Assembly: GCA_002897775.1 (NCBI GenBank)
Contig: BDTR01000049.1
Span: 1 to 64,000 of the forward strand
From: a bacterium BMS3Bbin08
GTDB lineage: Bacteria > Nitrospirota > Thermodesulfovibrionia > UBA6902 > BMS3Bbin08
Length of the DNA stretch: 64,000 nt
Reading direction: 5' to 3'
The notes under the pieces: model-generated
What the model was told of the DNA's origin: nothing
The model's input: the letters and a program-made list of their open reading frames with translations, nothing else
Databases searched by the model: none
Shown: piece after piece, positions 22,992 to 30,337 of the stretch
Layout of the letters: every line of letters begins with the position of its first letter
How positions within the stretch are numbered: the first letter of the stretch is position 1
Translations under genes and position numbers: made by a program

Positions 22992-23387
22992 TCAAAAAAC
23001 CTCTTCTTCAGAGGTGCGGAGGTCTTCAGGCTCAATAAACCCCTCCTTTTTCAGATATTCCAGGTATTCCAACGGAGGATTTGAAATTTTCAGACCCATC
23101 TCATGCACCAGTCCGTCGGGGTGGGTCTCATTTGACCATACTATTGCGCAGGACAGGCTTACTGAATACCCGGTAGAAAGCTCGGTCGAGAGCTTAAGGT
23201 TCGTTCCAGGATCAAAGGTAACAGGTTCAATTAAAGGCGCGGTCCTTACATACGCGCCTTCTTTGGACATATTGATTATATAGACAGGATAAGTAGTATC
23301 GTTTACAACGATATTACCCATCAAAAAAGTATGGAGCCTTTCAAATCGCCTGTTGTCCACGCTATTCTCTACTCCTGGCCATATCAC
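22992..23387 (-). CDS. PilZ-domain protein (1 of 5)
   Basis: A 131-residue single PilZ domain, a c-di-GMP receptor fold. The N-terminal basic motif is RRFERL (residues 13-18), followed by the strand VYIINMSKEGAYV (about 34-46), where xNxSxxG binds the second part of the ligand, and CAIVWSNETHPDGLVHEMGL (about 80-99). The first arginine motif is R-R-F-E-R rather than R-x-x-x-R with neighbours, but adequate. It starts with GTG at 23387; a GTG nine codons inside lies after AGGAG and is an alternative. Convergent with the zinc-ribbon gene and divergent from the glycosyltransferase. Confidence 0.82.
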   Translation of the reverse strand: MIWPGVENSVDNRRFERLHTFLMGNIVVNDTTYPVYIINMSKEGAYVRTAPLIEPVTFDPGTNLKLSTELSTGYSVSLSCAIVWSNETHPDGLVHEMGLKISNPPLEYLEYLKKEGFIEPEDLRTSEEEVF

Positions 23388-23417
23388 AAGTATATCAAAT
23401 GATAAGTATAATATTGA

Positions 23418-24503
23418 ATGGGAAATGATAAGGGCCTGAGGATACTGGTGCTGGAGCCTTATTACGGAGGTTCACACAAGACCTTTATTGACGGACTGAC
23501 AAGGCTTGCGTTTAAGTTTGAGTTAATGACGTTTCCGGCTCGCAAGTGGAAATGGCGCATGAGGCTCGCGGCGCCTGTCTTTGCTGAGAGGCTGCATGGA
23601 TCAGCAGAGAGGTTCGACCGCATACTGTGCTCAAGTTTTGTTGATGCGGCTGTTTTCAGGGGCCTTGCGCCTGAATGGACCAGGCAGGCGCCCCTGCTTA
23701 CTTATTTTCACGAGAACCAGTTTGACTATCCTGTGCAGATAGAGGATGAACGCGACCTTCACTTTTCACTTACCAACCTGACCACTGCGCTCAGCTCTGA
23801 TAAAGCGGCATTTAACTCCAGGTATAATCGGAACTCTTTTTTAAAAGGCGCGAAAAAACTGCTGAAGGCGTCACATGATATGAAACTTGAAGACCCGGCC
23901 AGGTCCCTGGCCTCAAAAACAAGTGTGCTTTGGCCTGGAATTGACTTCTCGATAATTGACGCGGCAAAGCCGCATAAAAAGGACAGGGCTCCTGTGATAC
24001 TCTGGAACCATAGATGGGAGCATGACAAAAACCCTGAGCAGTTTTTTAAAACGCTTTTCAAGCTTAAAGACAAGGGCCTTGATTTTAAGGTTGTTGTGCT
24101 CGGGCAATCCTACAAAGAGATCCCTCCTGTATTTGAAGAAGCCAAAAAAAAGCTGGGCCGCAGGCTGATCCATTTTGGATACGCAGGGTCCAGAAAAGAA
24201 TACGCTCAATGGCTCAGGTTCAGTGATATTGTGGTATCAACAGCATGCCATGAGTTTTTCGGCATGGCAGTTGTTGAGGCTGTGAGGGCAGGGTGCAGGC
24301 CGCTTCTTCCAAACAGGCTTTCCTATCCTGAGCTTTTTCCCGGAGAGTTTCTGTATGAGGACAGGGAACTTGTAAGGAGATTAAGCCGGGAGATCTCTAA
24401 AAAAGAGCGCCTTACAAAAGACCGGGCCATTGAACTTACAGAACGCTTTTCATGGGACGCGCTTATGCAAAAATATGAAGATTGGATCAGTAAGAGACCC
24501 TGA
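23418..24503 (+). CDS. tRNA-queuosine alpha-mannosyltransferase-like glycosyltransferase (DUF3524)
   Basis: A 361-residue GT-B glycosyltransferase. The N-terminus RILVLEPYYGGSHKTFIDGL (residues 8-27) and the FHENQFDYPV motif (about 93-102) are hallmarks of the DUF3524/GTDC1 family, whose animal member is the queuosine-tRNA mannosyltransferase QTMAN. The C-terminal Rossmann domain has LWNHRWEHDKNPEQFF (about 195-210) and the donor-binding STACHEFFGMAVVEAVRAGC (about 276-295). Bacterial members are believed to modify tRNA-Asp queuosine; that activity here is inferred from the family. No queuosine biosynthesis gene lies in the window. Single gene. Confidence 0.85.
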   Translation: MGNDKGLRILVLEPYYGGSHKTFIDGLTRLAFKFELMTFPARKWKWRMRLAAPVFAERLHGSAERFDRILCSSFVDAAVFRGLAPEWTRQAPLLTYFHENQFDYPVQIEDERDLHFSLTNLTTALSSDKAAFNSRYNRNSFLKGAKKLLKASHDMKLEDPARSLASKTSVLWPGIDFSIIDAAKPHKKDRAPVILWNHRWEHDKNPEQFFKTLFKLKDKGLDFKVVVLGQSYKEIPPVFEEAKKKLGRRLIHFGYAGSRKEYAQWLRFSDIVVSTACHEFFGMAVVEAVRAGCRPLLPNRLSYPELFPGEFLYEDRELVRRLSREISKKERLTKDRAIELTERFSWDALMQKYEDWISKRP

Positions 24504-24578
24504 AAAGAGAATTGTGAATCGGGAATAGTGAACAAAAATCTGCAATCCGCAATCAACAATCTTCAATCTACAATGTCT

Positions 24579-25040
24579 CTATATTGTTTCCACTCTGGCG
24601 CTTAAGGTCCCATCTTTTATATGCATGAGCGCGACAGTGGGGTTGGAACTACCTGGCCCCGAATTGCCCGGATTTACATACAGCACGCCATTTTGTTTTT
24701 TGATAAGCGGCCTGTGGGTATGGCCGTTTATAACAGCTAAAAACCCTGATGAAGAAGGCTCAAGGTCAAGCCTGCTGACATCATGCAGGACATAAACAAG
24801 GCTTTTTCCGATCTCAGCTACTTCTGTCAGCGGCAACCCGCGTGCCCAGGCCTCATGATCCATATTTCCCCTTACCGCAACTACTGTTGACATGGACTTC
24901 AGTTCATTAAGCACAGACTGGCTGCCGATATCGCCCGCGTGTATGATCAGGTCAACATCCTGAAACACTGTGCTGACCCCGGGCCTTAGAAGACCATGGG
25001 TGTCTGAAATGATCCCAATGGTATAGTCCTGCTCATCCAT
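24579..25040 (-). CDS. YfcE/MJ0936-family metallophosphoesterase
   Basis: A 153-residue calcineurin-like phosphodiesterase. The metal-binding motifs are in order: IISDTHG (residues 10-16), IIHAGDIG (about 33-40), VRGNMDHE (about 58-65), the LHDVS near 88 and NGHTHRP (about 105-111). Relatives hydrolyse phosphodiesters with Mn2+. The start codon lies within the last codons of the HicB-like gene (8-base overlap), so both are translated from one mRNA. The physiological substrate is not known. Confidence 0.9.
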   Translation of the reverse strand: MDEQDYTIGIISDTHGLLRPGVSTVFQDVDLIIHAGDIGSQSVLNELKSMSTVVAVRGNMDHEAWARGLPLTEVAEIGKSLVYVLHDVSRLDLEPSSSGFLAVINGHTHRPLIKKQNGVLYVNPGNSGPGSSNPTVALMHIKDGTLSARVETI

Positions 25041-25206
25041 TGTCTGACCCTTTGCACGGGCCGCAGGGAAAGTAGGTATTAAAGGCTTTTTTCATCTTTT
25101 CCACAGCCTCTTCCATTGTTTTGCCTTTTGCTATAAAACCAGGGATCTTATCGCTTGTCACGATCCACTCATTGTTCTCATTCTGAGATATAGTAAATTC
25201 CTTCAT
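25033..25206 (-). CDS. HicB-like small protein (57 residues)
   Basis: A short frame from ATG 25204-25206 to TGA 25033-25035. The sequence FTISQNENNEWIVTSDKIPG then FIAKGKTMEEAVEKMKKA is a HicB-like partial RNase H fold, and the end has NTYFPCGPCKG, a cysteine pair seen in many short orphan HicB relatives. No HicA toxin gene adjoins it; the upstream neighbour at 25208-25606 shows no dsRNA-binding HicA motif. It overlaps the phosphoesterase gene by eight bases and follows the upstream gene by one base, so the three form an operon. Function is unknown; it may be a metal or ligand sensor. Confidence 0.7.
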   Translation of the reverse strand: MKEFTISQNENNEWIVTSDKIPGFIAKGKTMEEAVEKMKKAFNTYFPCGPCKGSDNG

Positions 25207-25207
25207 A

Positions 25208-25606
25208 TTATTTATTTATCTCACCAGCGAATTTAAGACCTTTTGCTGACCAGGATTCCAGCATTTTTTTGCTGTCAGCCAGAATCTCCGCGAGATTGTC
25301 CCTGATCTCGGGAAAAGAAACATTGCTTTTAAGGGTGGAGTGCTTCCAGAACCTTTTTTGTTCTATGTCATGAAACGTGCAGATCCAGACCCTGAATGTC
25401 ATGAGCTCTTTATCTTCAAGCGCTATTTCAATGAGCTTTGGGATATCCTTTATCCACCTTAAATGCCGGCAGGGCCAGTTATGGTAATTTTTTACTAATT
25501 TCATGTTGTTTTCCCGGGCAAAATTCTGGAGCAATTCATCGATCTCAACAAGGGGCGCTTCGAGCTTTTCCCATTCCTCTTTTGAACCATGAAACCCGTC
25601 TGGCAT
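25208..25606 (-). CDS. Unrecognised conserved-looking 132-residue protein
   Basis: No family recognised. A strong GGAGGAGACAAAATA site precedes the ATG, and the frame is intact. The sequence is mixed alpha/beta with several tryptophans: WPCRHLRWIKDIPKLIEIAL (residues 44-63), FRVWICTFHDIEQKRFWKHS (about 71-90) and LESWSAKGLKFAGEI at the end. The layout resembles small conserved proteins of phage-derived or contact-dependent immunity type, but this is only an impression. It is translated one base upstream of the HicB-like gene and just downstream of the membrane-anchored protein at 25608, so it belongs to a four-gene operon. Confidence 0.6.
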   Translation of the reverse strand: MPDGFHGSKEEWEKLEAPLVEIDELLQNFARENNMKLVKNYHNWPCRHLRWIKDIPKLIEIALEDKELMTFRVWICTFHDIEQKRFWKHSTLKSNVSFPEIRDNLAEILADSKKMLESWSAKGLKFAGEINK

Positions 25607-25607
25607 A

Positions 25608-26078
25608 TTATTTTGTCTCCTCCTGCTGTTTATTAATTAACTGCTCCAGACCCTGTTTCCACTTATCCACATCCTTTAAAAGCCAGGCAGCTGAGTCAGC
25701 TTCGTCCTTGTCATTTTTAAAATCCACTTTTAAAAGCGGATGAACCTTGGTCTTGCCCAGAAAGGATCTTGTAGATTCAACACCAATAATACTGTTAACT
25801 AAAATAGTAAGCTCTTTTTTTGGGAAAAGCATCTGAAAATAAAGCTCCTCATCTGTAAGTATGAGTATTCCATTGCCGCGTATCTGCTTCATACCCCGGG
25901 ATTCCTGGCCAAAGAAATTCGCTTCTGCTGAAACGCCCAGGACCTTTTTATCCCTGAACCTTTGCAAAACTTCCTGGGAGCGCTTTTCCAGCTCTTTTTT
26001 AATGGACGCGAAGACAAAGAACCACACGGCCAGGATACCGGCAACCAGCAATATAATAATGATAATTATTGGTTTCAC
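25608..26078 (-). CDS. Membrane-anchored PH/GRAM-like domain protein
   Basis: A 156-residue protein with an N-terminal transmembrane anchor (residues 2-26: IIIIIILLVAGILAVWFFV) and a cytoplasmic domain. The core GNGILILTDEELYFQMLFPK (about 68-87) followed by LTILVNSIIGVESTR is the strand pattern of PH/GRAM-type folds. The C-terminus is helical and charged. Start is GTG with no clear ribosome site. It heads the operon with the 132-residue protein, the HicB-like protein and the phosphoesterase. The ligand and function are unknown. Confidence 0.65.
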   Translation of the reverse strand: MKPIIIIIILLVAGILAVWFFVFASIKKELEKRSQEVLQRFRDKKVLGVSAEANFFGQESRGMKQIRGNGILILTDEELYFQMLFPKKELTILVNSIIGVESTRSFLGKTKVHPLLKVDFKNDKDEADSAAWLLKDVDKWKQGLEQLINKQQEETK

Positions 26079-26193
26079 AGGCTATATATTAACAAAAAAC
26101 CGTGAATCGAGAATGGAGAATAGTGAATAGCTCATAGCTCATGGGGAAATAGTGGATGGAGCACAGAGCACAGACTACTGACTACGGACCACG

Positions 26194-26404
26194 TTAATAG
26201 AACGCGACGTTACGCTCAAAGTCAGAGGCGCTGGTGGCAGCTGACTTGGCTGTCTCAATGTCTATTATCTTTTCTTCGTAGAGTTTCATAAGATGCTGGT
26301 CAAAGGTCTGCATCTTGTATTGATCACCGCCTGCCCGCATAAATTCCTTTATTGATCCGGTCTTCACCGGATTCTCAATGCAGTCCTTGATCGTCAGTTG
26401 AAGG
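26194..26404 (-). pseudogene. 3' remnant of a pilT/pilU twitching-motility ATPase gene
   Basis: The minus strand reads about 70 codons ending in TAA at 26194-26196 whose product contains LTIKDCIENPVKTGSIKEF and KMQTFDQHLMKLYEE, then AATSASDFERN. These are the C-terminal signatures of PilT/PilU ATPases (the MQTFDQ-x-L motif). Nothing upstream continues the reading frame: homology stops at about 26404, exactly where a dispersed repeat (CACTGAAGCCTCTGAATTT) begins. The ATPase core is missing, so this is a relic left by repeat-associated deletion or rearrangement. It indicates the lineage once had, or elsewhere has, type IV pili. Confidence 0.75.
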
Positions 26405-26488
26405 CACTGAAGCCTCTGAATTTATAAAACAAAGCGAATTAAAAATATCGGAAGTACCTTAAATCTTAGATCTAAAATCTATAAATGC
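26405..26488. repeat. 84-base dispersed repeat, copy A
   Basis: CACTGAAGCCTCTGAATTT onward to TCTATAAATGC is nearly identical to 29685-29761 (copy B), and a shorter diverged version lies at 28786-28835. Copy A abuts the pilT relic and is followed by the CAATCT-type mosaic repeats. Confidence 0.75.
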
Positions 26489-26528
26489 ACAACGTGGCAG
26501 TTCCTCAAATCTACAATCTAAAATGATG

Positions 26529-26843
26529 CTATCGTTGCCATACTGCGTAGCCTTTTTTGCGCAAGCTGTCAGCCAGTTTGCGCTCCATTTCGCTGGCCCT
26601 GTCATATGACATGGGATTATATTTCTCATAAAGCTCGGTCAGCAGGGTCTCTCCGTATTTTTTGACAAAACCGCACGCTTTATAACCTGCCTTGTGGTTA
26701 TCAAACCTTACATCAGGTGATAAACCTGTAACACCCACATAAACGCAGGGCTTTCCAGGAACATGATCCGGGTTTTCATCCCTGAACTTCCTGGACTTGA
26801 GCACATCTGGGTGAAGCCTTATTACATATACATTGTGACGCAT
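26529..26843 (-). CDS. GIY-YIG-like nuclease domain protein
   Basis: A 104-residue protein. The N-terminal strand VYVIRLHPDV and PCVYVGVTGLSPDVRFDNHK (residues about 33-52) match the GIY-YIG layout with VYV and VYVG in place of GIY and YIG, then the catalytic Arg (VRFDNHK) and a following Tyr; the C-terminal E in ASEMERKLADSLRKKGY (about 84-100) would be the metal ligand. Such mini GIY-YIG proteins are often of unknown role in DNA repair. It is a lone gene between repeats and has no strong ribosome site. Confidence 0.75.
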   Translation of the reverse strand: MRHNVYVIRLHPDVLKSRKFRDENPDHVPGKPCVYVGVTGLSPDVRFDNHKAGYKACGFVKKYGETLLTELYEKYNPMSYDRASEMERKLADSLRKKGYAVWQR

Positions 26844-27178
26844 AGATTGTATATTAGCAAAAGGCCGTGAATTGATAATAGCTCATAGTTCGCAGCTGAT
26901 AGCCCATAGAGAATTGAGCCCAGTAAAGTTCCGCACTATCCGGACAACGGGGTAACAAGAACAGCAGTATAAAAGCTTTTTAAATATAAAATCAACGATC
27001 GTCAATTTACAATAAGACAGCACCCAGGAGCAGGCTTTTTTGATCCACATTGAGCGAAGACGAGAACATCACCCCGAAATTGTCCGCGTCAGTTGGCCGA
27101 AAAGGTCATATCGCCGGCAAAAAAGCTGAAAAATCAAGGAGATAAGGCGATAGAAACATGAAAATATGCTATTTATGT
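26844..27178. other. Intergenic, mosaic repeats then rpsU upstream region
   Basis: The first 100 bases carry GTGAATTGATAATAGCTCATAG-type words cut into repeat units. The rest (26940-27178) has no supported gene; GGCTTTTTT-like pieces and GCAAAAAAGCTG (27117-27128) are near the rpsU leader. No RNA family was recognised. Confidence 0.4.
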
Positions 27179-27243
27179 TATAGTATTAACAGCTTTTTTG
27201 GTTGAAAAACTCTTAGCTTTAAAGGCTGGGGGTTTTTATTTTA
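27179..27243 (+). promoter_or_regulatory. rpsU leader with -10 box and terminator-like hairpin
   Basis: A TATAGT box (27179-27184) precedes a weak hairpin CTTAGCT-TTAAA-GGCTGGG (27212-27230, several G-U pairs) followed by a T-rich tract (27233-27243), all upstream of the TTG start at 27270. The layout resembles the stronger leader terminators of the two csp genes and the helicase. The stem is weaker, so this is only suggestive. Confidence 0.35.
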
Positions 27244-27269
27244 TCGGCAAGGAAGGGGAGAGAACAAGT

Positions 27270-27464
27270 TTGGAAGTAAAAGTTTACGGAAACGATGTAG
27301 AGAAAGCTATTAAGATCCTGAAGCGCCAGATACAGAAAGAGGGCCTTTTAAAGGAGATCAAAACTAGAAGCTTTTATGAAAAGCCTTCAGTAAAGGAAAA
27401 ACGCAAACGCAGAGAAGCACGAGTGAAAAGGATGAAGGCCTCGAGATTCAAAAGAAGAGGCTAA
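27270..27464 (+). CDS. rpsU: 30S ribosomal protein S21
   Basis: A 64-residue S21. LEVKVYGNDVEKAIKILKR is the N-terminal signature of bS21, followed by the basic helix KRKRREARVKRMKASRFKRR at the C-terminus. The start is taken as TTG at 27270 because it gives the family-typical N-terminus and lies after GGGGAGAGAAC; the frame is open 24 codons upstream but that stretch contains the leader hairpin. S21 binds the platform near the anti-Shine-Dalgarno helix and helps initiation. The upstream hairpin hints at autoregulation. Neighbours include a cold-shock gene, on the opposite strand. Confidence 0.9.
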   Translation: MEVKVYGNDVEKAIKILKRQIQKEGLLKEIKTRSFYEKPSVKEKRKRREARVKRMKASRFKRRG

Positions 27465-27494
27465 GATCAAAAGCCCCGGACACTGAAAAGGCAT

Positions 27495-27881
27495 CTATTT
27501 AGACTTTTTATTATATTTAATACTGATTTTGTAGGAAATTCTCGCGTTATCTAAACCTGAGGCTTCACTTTTTCCTTTGCAGGTCATTTCCCCTTTTGCT
27601 GACGTTTTGCGTTTTTTTATCATGCCGTTTATGACCTTGCTTAATTCAAAGCCGCCGTCCTCGCACTTTTTCGTGAAGCATCCCATATGAAAATAAGCAT
27701 AACTTGCAGGTGCAAAATTGATGTCACGCACCATAAGTATCTGATCTGACGATCTATGAAAGTGCGTCATATGGACAACAATGCTTGAAACTTTAGGAAA
27801 GCGTTCTGAAACCAGGCCGGCTTCAAGCCTTTTTTGTTTGTGGGCTTCCTGATTTGCGTAGTGGTTCTGTCTGTTTACCAT
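27495..27881 (-). CDS. Conserved hypothetical protein next to cspA
   Basis: A 128-residue protein that I do not recognise by name, though its pattern looks conserved. Residues 30-70 contain VSSIVVHMTHFHRSSDQILM and VRDINFAPASYAYFHMGC, a beta-rich core with a histidine/cysteine content, then KKCEDGGFELSKVINGMIKKR and GEMTCKGKSEA. The end ISYKISIKYNKKSK is basic. GGAGAGA precedes the ATG. It lies downstream of the cold-shock gene on the same strand, beyond the csp terminator hairpin. No catalytic motif stands out. Confidence 0.6.
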   Translation of the reverse strand: MVNRQNHYANQEAHKQKRLEAGLVSERFPKVSSIVVHMTHFHRSSDQILMVRDINFAPASYAYFHMGCFTKKCEDGGFELSKVINGMIKKRKTSAKGEMTCKGKSEASGLDNARISYKISIKYNKKSK

Positions 27882-27892
27882 TCTCTCCGCTG

Positions 27893-27925
27893 AAAAAAAT
27901 CCCGCCCCCGTTTTGCGGGGGCGGG
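27893..27925 (-). terminator. Rho-independent terminator of csp gene 1
   Basis: CCCGCCCCCG (27901-27910) and CGGGGGCGGG (27916-27925) form a 10-bp GC stem with a TTTTG loop. On the minus strand it is followed by seven T (27893-27899), just after the csp stop codon. Confidence 0.85.
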
Positions 27926-27930
27926 GATGG

Positions 27931-28131
27931 TTACTGTTTGACTACATTGATTGCTTTTGGGCCTTTTGAGCCGTCTTCGATCTCAAAGCTGACCAGATCA
28001 CCTTCGATAAGGGATTTGAATCCTTCGCCAGCTATGGAAGAATAGTGGATAAAAACATCAGCACCTTCTTCCCTGGAAATAAAGCCGAACCCTTTGGATT
28101 CGTTAAACCACTTTACTGTTCCATTTACCAT
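27931..28131 (-). CDS. cspA: Cold-shock protein, CspA family (copy 1)
   Basis: A complete 66-residue OB-fold RNA chaperone. The RNP1 motif KGFGFI (residues 13-18) and RNP2 DVFIHYS (about 25-31) are intact, as is the [10 protein letters not shown] start. It destabilises RNA structure at low temperature or in growth transitions. Its leader carries a promoter and a terminator-like hairpin (28185-28223), and a strong terminator follows the stop. A GGAGG-type site (GCAGGAGG) lies upstream of the ATG. A second copy is at 49252-49452 with the same leader architecture. The two proteins are about 70 percent identical by eye. Confidence 0.95.
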   Translation of the reverse strand: MVNGTVKWFNESKGFGFISREEGADVFIHYSSIAGEGFKSLIEGDLVSFEIEDGSKGPKAINVVKQ

Positions 28132-28184
28132 CGCTGTGTACCTCCTGCAGTGAATTAAAGCGTCAGAACGACCTTACTCCAGAC

Positions 28185-28288
28185 AAAAAGAAAAAGGCCA
28201 CATAGCTAAAAGTCTTTGTGGCCCGGTCACTTACAAAAACTTCCGAAACTTCAGGGTAATAATAACATTTTTTGATGAAGATTGTCAA
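28185..28288 (-). promoter_or_regulatory. csp1 promoter and leader terminator/attenuator
   Basis: On the minus strand TTGACA (28283-28288), 17 bases, TTATTA (28260-28265) drive a leader beginning near GAAGTTTCGG. At 28217-28223 and 28196-28202, GGCCACA pairs with TGTGGCC, followed by TTTTTCTTTTT (28185-28195). This is a terminator placed before the csp ribosome site. The leader shares GAAGTTTC, GG-x-A and GCC-x-CAAAGAC with the leader of csp2 at 49501-49597. Confidence 0.75.
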
Positions 28289-28506
28289 ATTTACGTTAAA
28301 AAAGAGGCCAATACCGTACAATTCTCTATGCCGCGCATGAAAAAAGCTGTATATTGACCTGAAACGTCATATAATCAGGCATATATGCAAAAAAGGAGTT
28401 GTTTTATCCGCCGTCGCCCCGAGGCGAGCGAGCGAGATATCACAGAAGGGGAAGGCATCTGCCTCTTGTGGCGGATAATATAAAAAGGTACTATACGGGT
28501 TCCATT

Positions 28507-28782
28507 ATGGCGGATCTTATAGGCTGGATAGGTTCTGTTGCGTTTGCGGTCTGCGGGTTTCCCCAGGCCTGGGAATGTTTTAAGAGCAAGAGTGCGAAAG
28601 GGATCAGCCCTGTGTTTGTCGGGTTGTGGCTGACCGGAGAAGTTTGTTATGTTATAAGCGTTTTAATGAAATTCGGATGGGTAACATGGATGATGTTCAA
28701 TTACCTGGCCAACCTCGTGTCCATAGCAGTGATCGGTTACTACATGGTAAAGGATAAAAAAACCGTAACGCGTAACCACTGA
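28507..28782 (+). CDS. SemiSWEET / PQ-loop sugar transporter
   Basis: A 91-residue three-helix membrane protein. The first helix holds the PQ motif in GFPQAWECFKSKSAKGIS (residues 17-34), the second is in FVGLWLTGEVCYVISVLM and the third in MMFNYLANLVSIAVIGYYMV, ending with a basic tail. SemiSWEETs work as dimers to move sugars across the inner membrane; the true substrate is unknown. ATG at 28507 gives the family-typical start (MADLIGWIG); the frame is open 36 codons earlier. The last residue and stop derive from a dispersed CACTGA repeat. Confidence 0.85.
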   Translation: MADLIGWIGSVAFAVCGFPQAWECFKSKSAKGISPVFVGLWLTGEVCYVISVLMKFGWVTWMMFNYLANLVSIAVIGYYMVKDKKTVTRNH

Positions 28783-29130
28783 AGCCACTGAAACCCCTGA
28801 ATTTGTAAACCAAAATGAATTTAAAAAATAGCGGCCCCATAAGGTTCTCCACCCACAGTTTTATAATATGCAAAACTAGACGTGGGTGCTGAGAAGAACC
28901 TGGACCATGGGGTGAAGATAGCTGATAGCTCATAGTTGTTTTTCCTGCGGCACATGGAGATGCCCGGTTGCATGAGACCATTTAATGAATGCAGGCGAAC
29001 CTGCTTACCGCCTGCCTGCCAGTTGGCAGGACAGGCAGGTTAAAGGTGAGTAATTATGAAAATAATTTATTATTCCTCACATTGTGCTTGCCCGCCGGTT
29101 CTTGTGGAGGGCTTGCCCGAAGGGCGGCCA
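28783..29130. repeat. Intergenic mosaic of dispersed repeats
   Basis: No gene is seen in this 348-base gap. It contains a diverged copy of the 84-base repeat (28786-28835), CTGATAGCTCATAG (28918-28937), the palindromic CCTGCCTGCC-AGTT-GGCAGGACAGGCAGG element (29007-29040), and GCTTGCCCGCCGGTTCTTGTGG...GGGCGGCCACTAA (29088-29135), a unit also present near 30265 and 31440. Confidence 0.65.
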
Positions 29131-29475
29131 CTAATGAATGATCTTGGTGATGAGTTTGTGTAAGGAGAATTTTTCGTTGTCACTCTGACCAACGAACTTA
29201 AGGCCGACCTCATAAACAGGCAAAAAGTTCTCCTCATGTTTAACGGTCTTTCTTAACGCGGACCAGACCACCTTGGCCTGCTGTTGTACGTTTCCCTTAT
29301 TGCCGCAGAACAGCTCGATCTCATAAACATTGTCATGGACCAGGTGCTGAGGGGTTTCAATGCAAAGCCCGCCCATACTTAAGTTCTTTATCTTGATCTG
29401 GTCAGAAAACGCGGCCTCTGCCCGAATCCTGTCAGTGGTTTCAAAACGTTTATGTAGGCGTTTGCCCAAGCTCAT
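29131..29475 (-). CDS. PilZ-domain protein (2 of 5)
   Basis: A 114-residue PilZ domain. The N-terminal KRLHKRFET (residues 5-13) provides the basic motif, then IKIKNLSMGGLCIET (about 28-42) the NxSxxG motif. The strands QAKVVWSALRK (about 66-76) and VYEVGLKFVG (about 87-96) follow. The arginine pair of the canonical RxxxR is partly replaced by K-R, so ligand affinity is uncertain. A GAGGAC ribosome site precedes the ATG. It stands alone between repeat tracts. Confidence 0.78.
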   Translation of the reverse strand: MSLGKRLHKRFETTDRIRAEAAFSDQIKIKNLSMGGLCIETPQHLVHDNVYEIELFCGNKGNVQQQAKVVWSALRKTVKHEENFLPVYEVGLKFVGQSDNEKFSLHKLITKIIH

Positions 29476-29821
29476 AATGTCCTCATATACAGGGCTGCTA
29501 ACAATAAAGATAGCAATTTTAATACCATTGAAAAAATCAATTATTTCAGGGAGTTGGAAAGCGTCTCAAGATGTTTTTATGTAGGAGACTTCTCAGAACT
29601 GTGGAATTGTTTACATAAGAGGCCGAGAATGGAGAATAGATAATGGCAACGCCGCCAAACAAACCGGCGGGCAGGCACAGAAGTCACTGAAAACTCTGAA
29701 TTTATTAAACAAAGTGAATTAAAAATAGTGGAAGCACCTTAAATCTAAGATCTATAAATGCAGGCGGGTAGTGAACAAAAATCTGCAATCTACAATCAAC
29801 AATCTTCAATCTAAAATGTTT
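29476..29821. repeat. Intergenic tract with 84-base repeat copy B and mosaic words
   Basis: No gene is supported. It contains GAGAATGGAGAATAG words, the 84-base repeat copy B (29685-29761), and a CAATCTACAATCAACAATC-type tract ending directly before the next gene's stop codon. The same order of units is found at 24505-24575 and 26405-26525. Confidence 0.65.
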
Positions 29822-30154
29822 TCAGCCCGCATCCCAGCGCTTTCTAAGCGGTTTGGTCCACCTGTATATCAAATATGGTAAAGCCACTGCTATGCCAAGA
29901 AGGAAATAACATAATGAGGCGCCAAGCCGCTGAATTATAATTACTTCATACCCCTGATATATCCTTTCTATGTCAGCGCTTTTGTGCAAAGCGATGATCC
30001 GCCCAAAATCCAGGCCCTGTATACTGCCTATTTTATACGCGAGCCACAGGTTCAAAAGAGACGCCAGAAAGATAAGGGCCACAAAAATGACGTAGTAAAC
30101 AGCAACAAGCTTTTTTATCCTTTTTTCCCTGATTTCTGAGATATTCAGTTCCAT
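29822..30154 (-). CDS. Small membrane protein of unknown family
   Basis: A 110-residue protein with two predicted transmembrane helices: LVAVYYVIFVALIFLASLLN (residues 16-35) and LGASLCYFLLGIAVALPYLI (about 77-96). A charged N-terminus (EIREKRIKK) and basic C-terminus (KPLRKRWD) bracket them, so both termini are probably cytoplasmic. No functional motif is recognised. No strong ribosome site is visible before the ATG. Confidence 0.55.
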   Translation of the reverse strand: MELNISEIREKRIKKLVAVYYVIFVALIFLASLLNLWLAYKIGSIQGLDFGRIIALHKSADIERIYQGYEVIIIQRLGASLCYFLLGIAVALPYLIYRWTKPLRKRWDAG

Positions 30155-30337
30155 AGTTCTAAAAAAAGTTGTTAGTTGTTTGTTGTTAGTTTTTAGTCTA
30201 ACAACTATGAATGCATAGCGATATGTAATGAGCGAATGTGATAATCACAAGTCCTTACATTGTGTTTACCCGCCTTGTAGTGTGGCGGGCTTACCCGAAT
30301 GGTGATCACTAAACCAAAAACTAACGACTTAAAGAAG

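Noticed and set aside
27198-27269. The longer start for rpsU
   Set aside because: Twenty-four extra residues are foreign to S21 and cover the leader hairpin; the TTG at 27270 gives the canonical N-terminus.
29018-29029. A TGCCAGTTGGCA palindrome as a fifth WYL operator
   Set aside because: The spacer is two bases, not six, and it lacks the central AT rule; it belongs to the CCTGCC/GGCAGG repeat family.
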